Below, piece after piece: positions 11,325-23,498 of a DNA stretch of 64,000 bases. The DNA comes from Phialocephala subalpina (lineage: Eukaryota; Ascomycota; Leotiomycetes; Helotiales; Mollisiaceae): the NCBI GenBank assembly GCA_900073065.1, contig FJOG01000015.1, positions 608,436 through 672,435 on the forward strand, given 5' to 3'. Every line of letters begins with the position of its first letter. Position 1 is the stretch's first letter. The notes under the pieces are model-generated. The model saw nothing but the letters and a program-made list of their open reading frames with translations. It ran no database searches and was not told the origin of the DNA. The position numbers and the translations under genes were made by a program.

Positions 11325-12525
11325 ATGATCAAGCAACTCTGCCTTGCCACGTGCGAGCCTGAGCTTGAGAAAACCTTCGACCACATCTTCTCTTTCCCCT
11401 CCGACAACGTCCAATTTAAGGTCAAGTACCAAGGTAAGAACGTCACTGGCAATGTAGTGAGCCAAGTCATGGTTCTCACAAGTACCGTCTGTAAGTTTTA
11501 ATTCTTCAGAGACAATTCCCTCCTTCGCACCTAACTGACTGCGAGTTTTTGATCTACAGGGAACAAAATTCTCTTCCCTCCTTGGGTCTCCGAGTCGAGC
11601 AGCCCAACTACGACCATGAAGGAAATCGATTTTAGTGAGGATGATGGCGATGCTATCCTGATCCTTCTTCAAATCATACATCTTCGTTTCTGCGATGTCC
11701 CCAACAAGCTATAGGTCCCGGGCCTTCATCAAGTCGCCCTCCTGTGCAAACAATGCGACTGTCATAGCATCATTCGACCATGGCTGAAGGATTGGATGGC
11801 GGTCAAGAGATCGGGATTAGATCGTCCTACGACTCGATTCAAGTGGCTTTACATTGCATGGGCCTTCGGAAGCATTGAGATTTTCACCTCCTTGACTAAA
11901 GAAATGGTTCTCGAAGGTGTAAACCCATCGGCAGATTCGAGAGAATTCAACTTCAACCAGTTCAAATGCCTACACATCCCCTCAGGCGTCGTTGTTCCAG
12001 ACAAGATTGTCGGTAAGCTTTTCCAATTGATATCCCGACCTTCTCTACCATTGGCAGATCCTGTACACTAGCTAACCAACAGTAGAGATGATTCTCATAG
12101 TCCGCGCTGAAGCAATTGAGCAGCTGCTCGAGATTTTTCATGCCGTCGTCAAGAAATACTAGTCCAACAACCCAGTTATCCTATGCCAAAAGGGCTGGGG
12201 AGGCTGCGATCGCACCATTAAGAGCAGCTTCTCCGGGGGTGTGGATTTTCTCATGTTCCAAGACCTCTCCTGCCGTCTGTCAAATTCCTGGCACTGTGCA
12301 TCAAGGCACTGTGCATCAAGGAATCCTACGTTGCAATTCTCGATGGTCATGGCAGATGCAAACCTCCCAGCTTTGCGCAGGAAGTGGATGAAGTTCTTGA
12401 GAGCCAACCCTGTCCAGGACCGCCATCTTCGACATATGGAGAGACGTGCCACACAAATGGGTTTCGGTGGAGGAGATTTGGGTTTGAAGGTCTTGGAAGA
12501 ACACCGCAAGCTCTTGGAGGTTTAG
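11325..12525 (+). pseudogene. BTB/POZ-domain protein with two in-frame TAG codons
   Basis: A fungal BTB/POZ protein-interaction domain is readable: FPSDNVQFKVKYQGKNVTG, VVSQVMVLTSTVWNKILFPP, IDFSEDDGDAILILLQIIH and PGLHQVALLCKQCDCHSII. Intron 11491-11559 joins STV to WNKILF and intron 12013-12082 joins PDKIV to EMILIV; both preserve phase. TAG at 11712-11714 interrupts CDVPNKL/VPGLHQV inside the domain. A second TAG at 12160-12162 is followed by an uninterrupted frame to 12525, ending LKVLEEHRKLLEV. Start is ATG 11325 (MIKQLCLATCEPELEKT). Both TAGs could come from CAG by one C-to-T change. The region after 12162 is less clearly related, so gene end is uncertain (12162 or 12525). Confidence 0.6.
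12291..12320 (+). repeat. 15-bp perfect tandem duplication
   Basis: GCACTGTGCATCAAG occurs twice in direct succession within the 3' part of the BTB relic. It keeps the reading frame and inserts five residues. Confidence 0.85.
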
Positions 12526-13760
12526 ATGGCTGAATATTGCAATGGACGAGGAGAAGCAAACAGTCAATTAAGAGATAGGTTGCTCCCAGATGGACACTAG
12601 AAAACCATAAGGCTGGTGGGGATGGTTGCATTGGTGGGATGTTGGTGGTGGGGCTCTTAGAGGGTTCCTTGATTTGTCCCGACGGATGATTTAAAGATAT
12701 TCAACAGTATAGGAAAATGAACCATTGTGATTTTGACCCTTCTCAGATGGTCTGATATCACGTCTTGCGTGTTGCAAAGGACCCCTGTCGCCAGCCAGAC
12801 CACTTCCCGCGCCGCATCTACAGCCTTTGACAGTGACAAGCCCCAAGTTTTTTGAGTGTTTAGCTCCGGAGTTTGTAAAGTCATTCGTAACGTGCATAAG
12901 TCACCGATCGTGGACGATTTTGATGTTGCTTGCGGAGGACGGAGAGGAGCAAGGTTAAGCGAGAGTTACCCCTTTTCACTAGTGCTTCCAATCTAAGATC
13001 CACGATCCTTGACCAATCAGCAGATCTGTGGGGTCTCAAATGCCTTAATGTCCCCAAGTGTATTGACCATCTCGTATCTACTTACTGCTTGCTTCTGGAG
13101 TTCAAATCCAACAGGTTAAGATGTGGTATACGTAGATGTTGCTGCTTTGCGTTAGGCCAGCTGACTTTCTTAGTATCATCCAAAAGAAATTCTGACAACT
13201 GACTGCCAGCAAACAGCCCTTTTGAAGTGAAGCTCAGTTTCACTAGCCCAGTATATAAAGTCGATGAGAGCCTGAGAGGTTACCAGCAGAAGTCTCGGGA
13301 CCGAGTTCCGGCGCTCGGATGCGCCACTGACAGCGGGTCGTCTTGTTCAAACGCAGCCGAAACCTTCAGCCTCTTGGACGACATATGACGAACGAAACTT
13401 AAATATCGTCTACAGTACCCAAGATCTCAGCATTTTTTGAAGCAGTTGGAGAAATCATTGCGTTCCTGATGTTCTTTATGCAGGTCCCCTGTAATTCAGG
13501 CTATGGTCACTATTGGTGGGCTCGGCTTATCGACGACAGGGTTTCAGCAAGCGCTGACCTGGGGCTGAGATTGGGTGCAGAATGCGAGTGCGAGCATTAC
13601 AAAATGGGGTCATCTTTTCTTGGGGAACCAACAAGCTGAGAAAGGAGCTCGTCGTCGTTGGTCTTTTCTGTTTCTTCAACATGATTGTCCCCAATCGAAT
13701 ATATCTTCACCATCTGGGCGAACGAACGACTCCTTGGAACCCCTACGGCGAGCATCTGTG
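12526..13760. other. Intergenic, probable 5' region of the DUF5672 gene
   Basis: No gene family is recognisable in about 1.2 kb. TATATAAAG at 13252-13260 is a possible TATA box on the plus strand, about 500 bp upstream of the next ATG. Confidence 0.45.
13252..13260 (+). promoter_or_regulatory. Candidate TATA box
   Basis: TATATAAAG, the same 9-mer seen 100 bp upstream of the O-methyltransferase start at 39716. Its distance to ATG 13761 implies a 5' UTR of roughly 450 nt or an unseen upstream exon. Confidence 0.3.
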
Positions 13761-14786
13761 ATGGCACAAGGCTGGCGATCATCAGGAGACCGCCCAGGCT
13801 TCGACTCGCTGGAGATCGTGCGGAAACGAATGTCAATATTTGGGAATCGAAGAATCTCAATCGCGGCTGGAGTCCTCATTGCCACCATCCTCCTCCTATT
13901 CTCTTCACACAGACTTTCCTCAAATGGTTACTCATTTACGAGTCCCTCAACCTTCGATCCTGGACCTGCAACAGACGAAACGACGAACACTTCCCCTCCT
14001 CCTTCCGAAGCATCGATTTCGAGTCGAAAAGCAGCCGCAATAGTCGAAAACCGACCTCTCGACAACCTCATTCCCATAATTCTCCACTTCTCCTCAATCC
14101 TCGGTCCAGAATGGCCAATCCACATATTCACCAGCGAAGAAAACACAGGCATATTCTCAGACTCTATACCATTTCAAAGAGGGGTTGCTGCTGGTCTATT
14201 CCATGTCCGGGCACTCCCAGCAGATGAAGCGTTGAATACACACGCTAGCGTATCCGGATTCTTCACCAAGCCTTGGTTTTGGGAGGCGATGGCGCCAGCA
14301 GAGCATATCTTGTTGTTCCAAGCAGATAGCATTCTGTGCTCGCGATCACCACAGAAAGTGGAGGATTTTCTAAAGTACGATTTTGTTGGGGCGCCGGTAG
14401 ATGAAGCGAGAGGGTTGGGGATGGGGTACAACGGTGGGCTTTCCATACGAAATCGAACGAAATGTTTGGAGATTGTTACGAATTACGACTGGCAGGTGGA
14501 GAGACATGGAGATCATTCTGAGGGAAATGTCGATTATGAAGATCAATGGTTCTCGAAAAAGATGAGGGAAGTGGGGGCGAACCTGCCGACGACGGAAATA
14601 GCGATGATGTTCTCGGTCGAGACGATGTGGTACGATAGACCGCTGGGATATCATCAGCCGAATGTCTGGCAGAGGGATCATATGGAAGAGATTTATAAAT
14701 GGTGTCCGGAGTATAGGATGTGTACCCTGGAAACGTTCACGGATCACAATACGGAGAACTTTGGCGGGGAAGGCGGGGAGTCATGA
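13761..14786 (+). CDS. DUF5672-domain type II membrane protein, possible glycosyltransferase
   Basis: The N terminus has a short basic segment (IVRKRMSIFGNRRIS) and one membrane span (AAGVLIATILLLFSS), then a Ser/Thr/Pro-rich linker and a C-terminal domain of about 240 residues. Family-type motifs are WPIHIFTSEENTGIF, EHILLFQADSILCSRS, KYDFVGAPVDE and MGYNGGLSIRNRTKCLEI. This matches fungal DUF5672 proteins, Golgi-type proteins thought to be glycosyltransferase-like; QADS may take the place of a DxD motif. No intron is needed. ATG 13761 is the first in-frame ATG; ATG 13830 (MSIFGNRR) would also keep the anchor. The 13761 product is 341 aa. Function is inference. Confidence 0.72.
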   Translation: MAQGWRSSGDRPGFDSLEIVRKRMSIFGNRRISIAAGVLIATILLLFSSHRLSSNGYSFTSPSTFDPGPATDETTNTSPPPSEASISSRKAAAIVENRPLDNLIPIILHFSSILGPEWPIHIFTSEENTGIFSDSIPFQRGVAAGLFHVRALPADEALNTHASVSGFFTKPWFWEAMAPAEHILLFQADSILCSRSPQKVEDFLKYDFVGAPVDEARGLGMGYNGGLSIRNRTKCLEIVTNYDWQVERHGDHSEGNVDYEDQWFSKKMREVGANLPTTEIAMMFSVETMWYDRPLGYHQPNVWQRDHMEEIYKWCPEYRMCTLETFTDHNTENFGGEGGES

Positions 14787-15026
14787 TACCAATTTGTAGA
14801 TTCGGAATGGAGTCTGAGGATTTGAATGATTGTTATGTGTACAATGATAGACATCAGATATGTATTATCAATATACGCCATGAGGATGTGCCTCTCGGCT
14901 GGATATCTCAAATCGTCCCACGAAGAAAGAAATCTGAATTCAAAATCAACCTCGCTCCCACCAAAGGCAAGTCTCGGCATGCCACGATATTGAATCAACC
15001 TCCTAGCTCAGCTGGAGCAGAACGTG

Positions 15027-15570
15027 TCAGTTTGGTCTCTGCAAATGCCTCATATGAGCCTTGTGACGAAGGAAAATTTGCCGGCTGTGGTGAAGCAACT
15101 CAGAAGCATCCACCAGGCCATGAGCAGCTTGAGACCGGTCCTTCATCCGAATAAACGCCGCAACCAAGGACAATATGATCACTCTCACCAACGCGACCCC
15201 TACACTGATTCCAATCTTAGCACCGCTGCTCAATCCGCTACTCGAGGTGGACGAATTCGAGTTACCAGCAACCGAGGCCGACACTTCCGCGCTCGTTAAA
15301 GTCGTCCCTGCCGTTGTTGTAGAAGCAGATGTTGATGCTGGCGACATTTCATTGTTGAACACGAAGCCGTTGATCCGAATTCCATTCACAATTTTACCAG
15401 CAGAGACAATCACAGCAGCTTGATCAATCCAGAAGAATGTGGACATAAGCTGTGATTTCGCTACGAGGGTTTGGCGGACACTGAGAGGAGAATGGCATTT
15501 TCCAAGTCTCGCAGCACCTAGAAAGCTTCCCAGGAAAGCATATGCCCACCGAGAACCATCCTCTTTAGAG
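15027..15570 (-). pseudogene. C-terminal relic of a cell-surface membrane protein
   Basis: A frame running down from about 15570 reads KEDGSRWAYAFLGSFLGAA, CHSPLSVRQTLVAKSQLMS and TFFWIDQAAVIVSAGKIV, then a Ser/Thr-rich stalk and SSGLSSGAKIGISVGVALV, the usual juxtamembrane/TM start of fungal single-pass surface proteins (the SSGLS[TS]GAKxGIGVGVAL pattern). A possible acceptor (CTGTAG) lies just upstream, but no start or signal peptide is visible before the neighbouring hydrolase gene at 15670. The cytoplasmic part is short and ends after a possible frame change. It is either an exon of an incomplete model or a 5'-truncated remnant. Confidence 0.45.
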
Positions 15571-15669
15571 CGCTACAGAACCTCAATCTCTTTTTGAGAC
15601 TATCCTTTGGATCAATGGAAGTCAATCCATTCAAACAGGTTCTTGAGTGAAATTCACATACCAATGTCC

Positions 15670-16779
15670 CTACTCTGCCCAGACATCTTCAGCAAGCCAG
15701 CTCCCCACTCGATCATACAGCTCCTCCACAATCCTCACCCTCTCCTCCTCCCATTTCCTGTTCCATTGCTTCACATGCGTAAATGCATGACTTCTCTTTC
15801 GAAAACATTCCCACCTAATCCCACCTTGTACCCAACCATCCCACCCCTCTCCCTTAACCTCTTTCCGCTCATCCCCTCCTACCGCCAAGCCTTCCGCTGT
15901 AGTTCCTGCCTCAAAACACAACATATCCCACTCCGCTCCCGCCAAATAAACATTCTTCGGCATCTCACTCCTCTCCGCATACCTAGGACTCAGCAACGGA
16001 TCCCGTCGATCCTGCCCTTGTGGAACATACCCCCAATCTAAAAAGTCTGCTGACCACCCAACCTCATCTCTCGGAACATCTGGTCCCTTCGGTCGTCTTC
16101 CCTCCTTAGTCTCTCTGCTCTCGGTCATATCTAATACCGGATAGAAACCCACCACAGCTGATATCTTGCCCTTCAGCTCCTCAGTCTGGCAAGCAGCAAA
16201 TGTCAAGTTTCCGCCAGCGGAGAAGCCACCTATCGCGACCTTCGAAACGTCGATAGGCAGCGAGGTGTCGGAGAGGATAGCGGAAACGAGAGACGCGATG
16301 TCGGTAACGGCGAAAGGAAACCTATAGGTCGGCGACTTTCTGTAGTCAAGAGAGGCAACCATGATGTTGTTCTTGAGGCAGAGGTGAGAGCAGAATTCAT
16401 CGTCTGCTTCTGGGGAGGCGGCTGCCCAGCCGCCACCGTGAACTGAGATGTAGAGTGAGAACTTTTCAAACCCATTTCTCTCACCCCTATCGTTACTGGA
16501 TGAAGGGGGGATGAAAATGCGGTTCTTGAGTGTGGGCCGGATTGGATACGTTCTGATGTTCGGTCGAAGCTGAGATGCTGGAGGATGGATGATACATCCC
16601 CGGAGGTAGAGACCTGTGTTTATGAGAGTCTTGAATGTCCAGATTGAGAGGAAGTATATGATGCGAAGGTGGACTGGTGGCAGTGGAGATATGACTGGTT
16701 CAGGAGCGCTGGCGGAGGCAAAAAGGGAAGGCGGGAGGGCGGAAGAGGTTGGAATGAGTTCGCTCATGATTTCTGACAT
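15670..16779 (-). CDS. HSL-type alpha/beta hydrolase (carboxylesterase/lipase-like)
   Basis: The hormone-sensitive-lipase family motifs are present in order: oxyanion-hole HGGGW (in LYISVHGGGWAAASPEAD), nucleophile GFSAGG (AIGGFSAGGNLTF), Asp in LAGAEWDMLCFEAG and His in RSHAFTHVKQWNRKW. A hydrophobic segment near the N terminus (LRIIYFLSIWTFKTLINTG) could anchor the enzyme in a membrane. ATG 16779 (MSEIMSELIPTS) is the first ATG in frame; the open frame continues upstream only through a TTG codon. Length 369 aa, no intron, all catalytic residues kept. The substrate cannot be told from sequence; fungal members act on short-chain esters or sterol/xenobiotic esters. Confidence 0.8.
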   Translation of the reverse strand: MSEIMSELIPTSSALPPSLFASASAPEPVISPLPPVHLRIIYFLSIWTFKTLINTGLYLRGCIIHPPASQLRPNIRTYPIRPTLKNRIFIPPSSSNDRGERNGFEKFSLYISVHGGGWAAASPEADDEFCSHLCLKNNIMVASLDYRKSPTYRFPFAVTDIASLVSAILSDTSLPIDVSKVAIGGFSAGGNLTFAACQTEELKGKISAVVGFYPVLDMTESRETKEGRRPKGPDVPRDEVGWSADFLDWGYVPQGQDRRDPLLSPRYAERSEMPKNVYLAGAEWDMLCFEAGTTAEGLAVGGDERKEVKGEGWDGWVQGGIRWECFRKRSHAFTHVKQWNRKWEEERVRIVEELYDRVGSWLAEDVWAE

Positions 16780-17247
16780 TGACCGAAAGTCCGTTATTGA
16801 GTTGGAGGAACTGGACTTTGCAAAATTAGTAGGTATGTTGAAGCTTTTTTGAAAGGGCAAGAGCAAAAGACGAGGTTTTAGGCTCCAACATATTCAGCAC
16901 CACGTGACCGATCCTTCAACCTTCCAAGTCCAGAGACCCTTGGCTACAGAGGAAGTACGCTGTTCATTAGGTATCAACCTATCCTACATCTAAAGGGAAG
17001 CGCTTGGGCAAAAGATCAACCATACGCTGCATCTATCCTACACATGCACCATGCTATGAAACACCTCCGAATGCAAGAATGCAACAAACGATGCTCAATT
17101 CCATGCCGTTCTAATCCCACCATTATGATCATGCTCTATCAACAACTCCCCAATGTATAAACAATCCCAACTCAGACGCCATGAATGTGAGTAAAACGCT
17201 AAAGCAAAGATGGCAAAGAGACGCAGCAGCCCAAAGCAAGGATCGGT
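16780..17247. other. Intergenic spacer
   Basis: Upstream of the hydrolase and downstream of the sacsin-like gene. I see no gene or repeat. Confidence 0.45.
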
Positions 17248-20200
17248 CTACTCGAACTCCAAGAGAGGTTGTTCGCGAGCCGCGATCCAAGCCGTAGTCT
17301 TGGCGTTCATTCTGGTATAATAGTTGGCGATCAAGTTCTCTCTGTGGATATTTGTTAGACTATAGCTCAACACAATAGGACGAAAGGACAACTTACGTAT
17401 AGAAACTGTGCTTCGAATCGTGAGCGCTGACCAAGTTATGCGCCAACTCATGAGCTACAACGACCCACCAATAAGAACCAGCAACCTCTCTCTTGGCTGC
17501 CAACTCATCCTTATGCAATTGAAGGAAGTACCTATAGTTACAGAAGATGCTGCCATCCCGATTGAACGCGATGGTGCTTCCAGAAGGCTCGTAGAAGATA
17601 TGCATGGCAGAATGAGGAAGGTTGTAAACATCGCAAATCTCGTGTAGGAGTACGGCAAAAGCGTTCAACGAGGAGACATTGTCGCGAAGGAATTGCTGAG
17701 GGGAGATTTGACCCTTTGTAATGAACAAGCGAGTACCATTCGAGGCTTCGGCAAGGTAAACAAGGTTATGGGCGGTAGTTGAGTCGCAGTACGTCTGCTG
17801 CTCCTTGACTGTCGTCGTAGTTGGCTTTGAGAAAAGGTGATCAGAGTCATGGGCTCGAGAGGCTTGAATCGCTGAGGAGAGGTTTTGTTGAACCTCGGCT
17901 GGCGATGTAACTCTCTCTGTCTCACCAGCCTTGGGAGTCTCGGGACGCTTATGCTTGACAAGACCATTCGATTGCTCATCGTGTTCCTGCGAGGAAGAGC
18001 CGGACGAACTACCCTTGATATCGGAGTTTCGCTTGAACATGTTAAAGAAGCCTTTCTTGCCTTGTGGAGCTGGTGAATTTTCGGGAGAATCGACACCAAA
18101 AGATCCAGGCATGGGTGGTTCGCGTTCTACTGGTGGTTCGACAGTCTTTCGGCTCCACGACTTCTCTTGCTGGCGGATTTGGTCTTGCTCGATAGCAAGC
18201 TGCTTCTGGCGTTCCTCCTCAGCAAATCTTCTCTCAGCAGCCTTAGCTCTTAGAATGCGGTCCACGTTGTATCCGCGATTTCTCAGATCGATCAAGCTCA
18301 GGGTCAGGAATTGCTCGAAAGTGATCATGAGACTTTGACTTTGACGCTCGAGCAACACCTTGCAAATCGATGAGGCGATCTGATACGCGCTGGCGTTTCC
18401 ACCAGTGATGTATAATGCACACCCACGTTCGTTCATGGCAGCTGTTCTCTTCTCTCTAAACCCGGGATCTCGGAGTTAGCATTCCTATTCAAGCACTTCA
18501 AAGAGGAGAGCAGAGGAGAGGAGGAAGAATTTCCAGGAAGCTCGAAACAATGAGAAAAGGGGAACATTGCTCCGAGAAGGTGGGCTTACCTGTGCGATAC
18601 GGCGTGACCTCTGAGAGATCGTCGAAGCTCAATAGAAGAGACAACTTGAACTGTAAGGTTCTTTTCCAGCCAGCGACCATCGTGCTTGATATCCTCTCGT
18701 TTCACTTCGTGCAAGAAGAGTTTGGCTCGTTCAAGGACGTGAGCTCGCATGTTGGCAGCAGAAAGTTGCTTCTCAGATGCTGATCCCAGACGCAATGACA
18801 TCTCAACTAGATTGCCCAAATCTACCGACCCAAGAGACCTATAGAAGTTCTCGATCTCTACATCTTCAGGAGCTGTCATCAGAGATGATTTGAAGAGACG
18901 ATAGCTGACGTAGTCGTCAATCTGAAAGTCGTTAGCAGAATAACGTTCCACGAGATGAGAGAACGTACGATGACAATATCCGACGGCTTGGCTAATTTAT
19001 ACTCCTTTATCGGAGCAACATCGTCATCTTCAAGATCTGAGTCAAATTGATCGTCTCCAGGCTTTAGAGATGCTCGCTTCTTCTTGCTATCATTTGCCGA
19101 AATTTCTGCTTCGCCAAGCAAGAACTTGGAAGACTTCATTAGCTTCCACAGCTCCTTGTCTCTCTTGAGCTGAACACTCTCCGCTGCCAACTTCCGCAGT
19201 AGGTTCAAGTATTTATCGGGACTTTGTAGTACGCCGTACAATCGAGCGGGTTGAGTAGAAGCATGAACCGCAAGTTCTCTGATCGTAGGTTCGGTCTTGG
19301 AACCACATTTGAACAAGAAGGCATTGGCACTGCTTCCAAAATCGACAAACGCGAAAATATCACCATAAGTTGTCGAGCTTCCGATATAGCATGATTCAGG
19401 AGGAAGCAACCTGAGAGAGTTTTGCTCAAGGACTTTTTCGCTCGAGGCATCCTGAACACCATGCTGCTTTGTAACGACAGGTATGATACGAGCCTCATGA
19501 AGTCTGGCAATGCTGTTCTGACCAAGTTCATTGATACGACTTGAGAAGTATTCAAAGACTTTTGTTGCTGAGGGCCGATCTGTCGGCGGATTTGCAACGA
19601 GTCGATTGACGCAGTCAAGAATTGGTGGATCCCTAGCGATGCCAAATTTGTTGGCATGCATGTGCAGTTCCTTCTTCAAGATTTTGAAGCCAAGAATCTG
19701 GCAGTCTTGATTGGTGAAACACTCTGCGGGCGAGACAACCTCTAGAGTAGGAGCAAGACCGTTCTCCAATGGTAGAAACTTCTTGTCCGACTCACCGATG
19801 GAGAATTGAAAGTATCCATTGTTCTGGTGGTGGGCGATGAAGTAATTCATGGGTTCGTTTGGGAAGGCGTTGTGCGATTCAGCTACCATCATATCGATGA
19901 GCTCTGGCACAGAAGGATATTGTCTTAAACCAAGGGAACTCAGGAAGACTCCAAGAGGGGAAGACGCGCGATAGGAACCGGGAGGTCCAGGCCAGTGAAG
20001 TATAGGTAGCTGGAGATTACGCAGGGCATCCTTTGGCTCGAAAAGTTCCTTCACGCTGTACAATCTTGCGGAGCGCTTGGATGACTCCATACCTTTCGGA
20101 CCTGCTTCGGCAGGACAGAATTTGGCGTTCTTCAACTTCTTCAAATCTTCAGTTGGAATATCGTTCTTGACCGAGGCAAGGTATTTAAGAAGATCCATGA

Positions 20201-22846
20201 AACGAGTGTTGGTGGTATTATCTTCTGAGGCACCTCCCTTCTCTGCTGGTGGCGCCAGTAATCGAGCGAAAATGACCTCGAGTTCGACGGTCTTTCTGAG
20301 ACCAATGCCTACCAAGAATTTCTCCTTCACGCCAGGGCATGATGTAACTGTGGGCAGATCCTCAAAGAGCTTGACGTTGGCGAGATATGCCTCACCAGGT
20401 TTCTTGATGCCGGACTTCGTAGGAACAATGGGCACATTCTTGAGAAGCATAACGACTGTGGCTTTGGAGCTCGGACTGAGTCCATCCCAGGCTTTTGACA
20501 AGATTTGGAGGATGCTTGCCGCAAATGCTACAGTTTCTGTGAAGTCCTGTGACTTTGATCGGTTGTGGTTGGTTTCAATCAAGAATCGAAGCCAAGGTAC
20601 GATCTCCAATGCCTCCCATCCCAGAGCTTGTAATTCATTGGCCTGAGAACCTCGAGTGAACTCAAAAGGTAGACAAGTTGTTGGGATTGGAACCTCGGCC
20701 GGGATCTTCTTGACATCGAGATAACTCGTGATGGCACCAAGAGCAATTACCTCGCCTGACCCCTCAGTATTGCTGGTTGTCGCGACAGCTACGTCCATGA
20801 GCGAGTGAATAGTCGGTGCATCAATATCACCTGTGATAGCCTTGCGACCCGCCCAACCAATGAATTGAAGGAGTTGGTCCTTGTTTAGAGCCTTGGCTGA
20901 TAATTCTTTCTTCACATCGCTGACGGTGATCTCTACGATCAAACCATACTCGATCAACTTCTTCATGAACAGGTCACCCACCAATGGCTCAGGTACAACG
21001 GGAATACCATCAACGAAGCCACTCAGGTCTTCAGTCGCCAAACGCACCTGCGTGTTCGTAAGCACGCCTCGAGTGCTGAACACCTCGATGATGGGATTCT
21101 TGGCGGCCATCCAGAAGGCTTCTTCGATGAGAAGGCGTACATTAGGACTGGGTGTTGAGTCCTTGAACGCGAAGGTATTCAAAATGTGTAAAGCTCGTGG
21201 AATGTACTGATCGATCTGGGATTTTGTAACTTTGTTTCCATGGCCAGCACGTTGTGCGGCTTGCTTGAGGTCTTCAGACAAGTCTTGCATCTCGTTCATG
21301 AACGCTAGTCTCGCCATGATTCCTGCACAACGAAGCATTTCTTGGTTCCAGGTTCTGACCCATCTCGCGTTCAAGTCGATCGATTCTCGTTCGACTGTTG
21401 GGATGACCGAAGGAGCCGAGAGGTGCATGCCCGCGCCAGTGGTTTGGTGTGTCGGAAATCCAATGAATACGCGTCCCCCTGGCTGCTTTCCTGGGAGCAC
21501 AGATGCAAACACATCGACACCTTTTGCTACTGCATTTTCTTCGGTAGCAATCGATTCGTCATACGACGCCGTCAGGATTGCAGGTCGAGTGATTTTAGGA
21601 GGAGGTTTCTTAGTCGCACGCTCAAGTTCGGCAGCGAATTGAGCATTGACAGATGTCTTGACAGTTGCGGTGGTGACTCTCAAAAAAACGCTCACAGTTG
21701 TGGTGGCCGTCACATCCTCAAGGACAATATCTTGTAGCACCTTCTCCTCTCTCACGGCCTTGGTCTTGAGCTTTTCTTGTTCTGTTCTGGTTGTCATTCT
21801 CGAGAAGAAGGATTTCAGCGAGCTGACATCGGTCGAACTATTGCCATAATGACCGTCGAAACTACCGGGCATCTTGGGCGCTGATGTCAATGGAGATGGC
21901 TTCCAACCAACAACGTTCATGAAGGTGGCGTCCATTTGTACACTCTCTCGTTCCAAACTCTGGATTCTCATAAGACCCTCCTTAGTCTCCATATTTATAC
22001 CTCTGGCGAGGGGAACGTCGACTCCTGGTGCCACTTTCTTCTGCAACGATATAATCTTCGAATCGTCCACCCAAAGCTCCAAGCGTTGCAAGGCAACAAA
22101 TGTCAAACTTGTCGCCAGGAATTGTGAAATCGAAAGTAGATTCGGCATGGGAGTTGTTGTGTTTCTGTAGTCCAGGACAAAAGAGGTCTCTTTACTCGTC
22201 TGTTCAGGTGGGAGTTGTGCCTTTCTGGTGAAAAGTGAATTCCCCTTCCAGTAGAAAGCCATAGCCTGATCTCCAGAACTAACGAAGGGCTCTTCGCAGT
22301 CTGCGAACACGCTGTAGAATCCTACCCCGAACGCACCGATCTTCGTCTCATCGGGGTTGCCTTCCGCGATTCTCTTCAGCCTCGACCAGTCGTTGACGCC
22401 AAAGACCTGCCCATCGTTGATGACCACCAACCGCCGCAGTGTATGATTCAGGAGCACATGCTTCAGGATCTCGGAGGGGTTCGTCGTACTCGGGAGGGGC
22501 TAGAAGATCAGAGTCAGCCACTATCCATTCTGAAATGTTTCAAGAGCAAAGAGCGCAATTGCTACATTCCCGGGATTCGGAGCGCATGCATAATTCGCAG
22601 AAGGAAGGATTCGAATATTGTGGCTCGAGTATAACTTACAACAGTAGCGGAGGGGAAAGTCTCGAACTTGATCTTGACGCTCGAGGCTTGCGCATCTGCA
22701 GCGTTCTGAATCAACTCCCGCAATGTAGTCCATTCGCCCGAGTATCTAGCAAGCACCTTATCAATAAGAGCTCGAGTATTGACAGTAACGGCTTCCTCGT
22801 CATTGCCGCTCTGCAAGGCAGTTGCCCTCAGCTTTGAGAAATCCAT
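17248..22846 (-). CDS. Sacsin-like GHKL ATPase protein (DUF3684 family) with C-terminal HELAH motif
   Basis: A 1740-residue protein in five exons: 22846-22640, 22499-18969, 18921-18590, 18455-17397 and 17341-17248; all phases agree. The N terminus has HSP90/GHKL ATP-binding motifs: TLRELIQNAADAQ (N-box, residues 42-53), RRLVVINDGQVFG and KIGAFGVGFYSVF (lid). The middle is the DUF3684 region of fungal sacsin-like proteins. Near residue 1600 the chain turns metallopeptidase-like and carries VVVAHELAHNLVSAHD (HExxH at about 1691-1695). A Lys/Ser-rich linker (GKKGFFNMFKRNSDI) separates the parts. ATG 22846 (MDFSKLRATAL) is the first ATG. A chaperone-like role is inferred from sacsin; peptidase activity is untested. 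Confidence 0.87.
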
Positions 22847-23498
22847 CTCCGGGGTGGCAAGGTTGATGCCTCTGTGTTTCGTGTATTCTGCTGTATCTTC
22901 ATGCACAACGTGCCAAAAGAGTGTCCAGACGTGTTGCTTCGTGTCAAAGACCCATAATGAAGGTCAGGAAGAAGAATTAATGTGCGAAAAAGTGTTGTGT
23001 GGAAAGAAAGAGCTGAGGCCGTTTGACTTATGGGAAGGCTGACAAGAAGGCTGCAGCGACGAGGATGTTTCGTACACTAACAGCCACCCGAAATAGTGAA
23101 CGCTCTCGAACAAAAGCAACTTAGTGGAAGGTAGATGGTGTCTCGAGAAAGCTTCTGAGGCCTGTTCGGAACATTCTAGTTAATGGGAGGCGTGGAAGAA
23201 GTCGAGGCAGTCATGAAGCTGCGTAATGTTGATGCATGGAGATGCCGTCGAGGACTCGGAGTTAAAAGAACTATGGTAGCCGAGTACTACGAAACTGGCA
23301 TCGCCTCATAACAGTTCCCAAATATTGCAGCGTCACTGCAGTGATACTGAAATGAATTGTTGGCGATTCATTTGCAGTCTATTTGCCTGTGAATGTAAGT
23401 GGATCTGTAGGACTTCTTGACCCTTATATAGGTTGCCTTGTTTTACCCCAAACGCCTTCGCTAAATTCAATACAACGTGAATAGGAGGCAATAGCTTC
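22847..23498. other. Intergenic, upstream of the sacsin-like gene
   Basis: About 650 bp between two minus-strand genes, so it holds the sacsin-like promoter and the 3' end of the MMTAG2-like gene. No feature is recognised. Confidence 0.45.
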
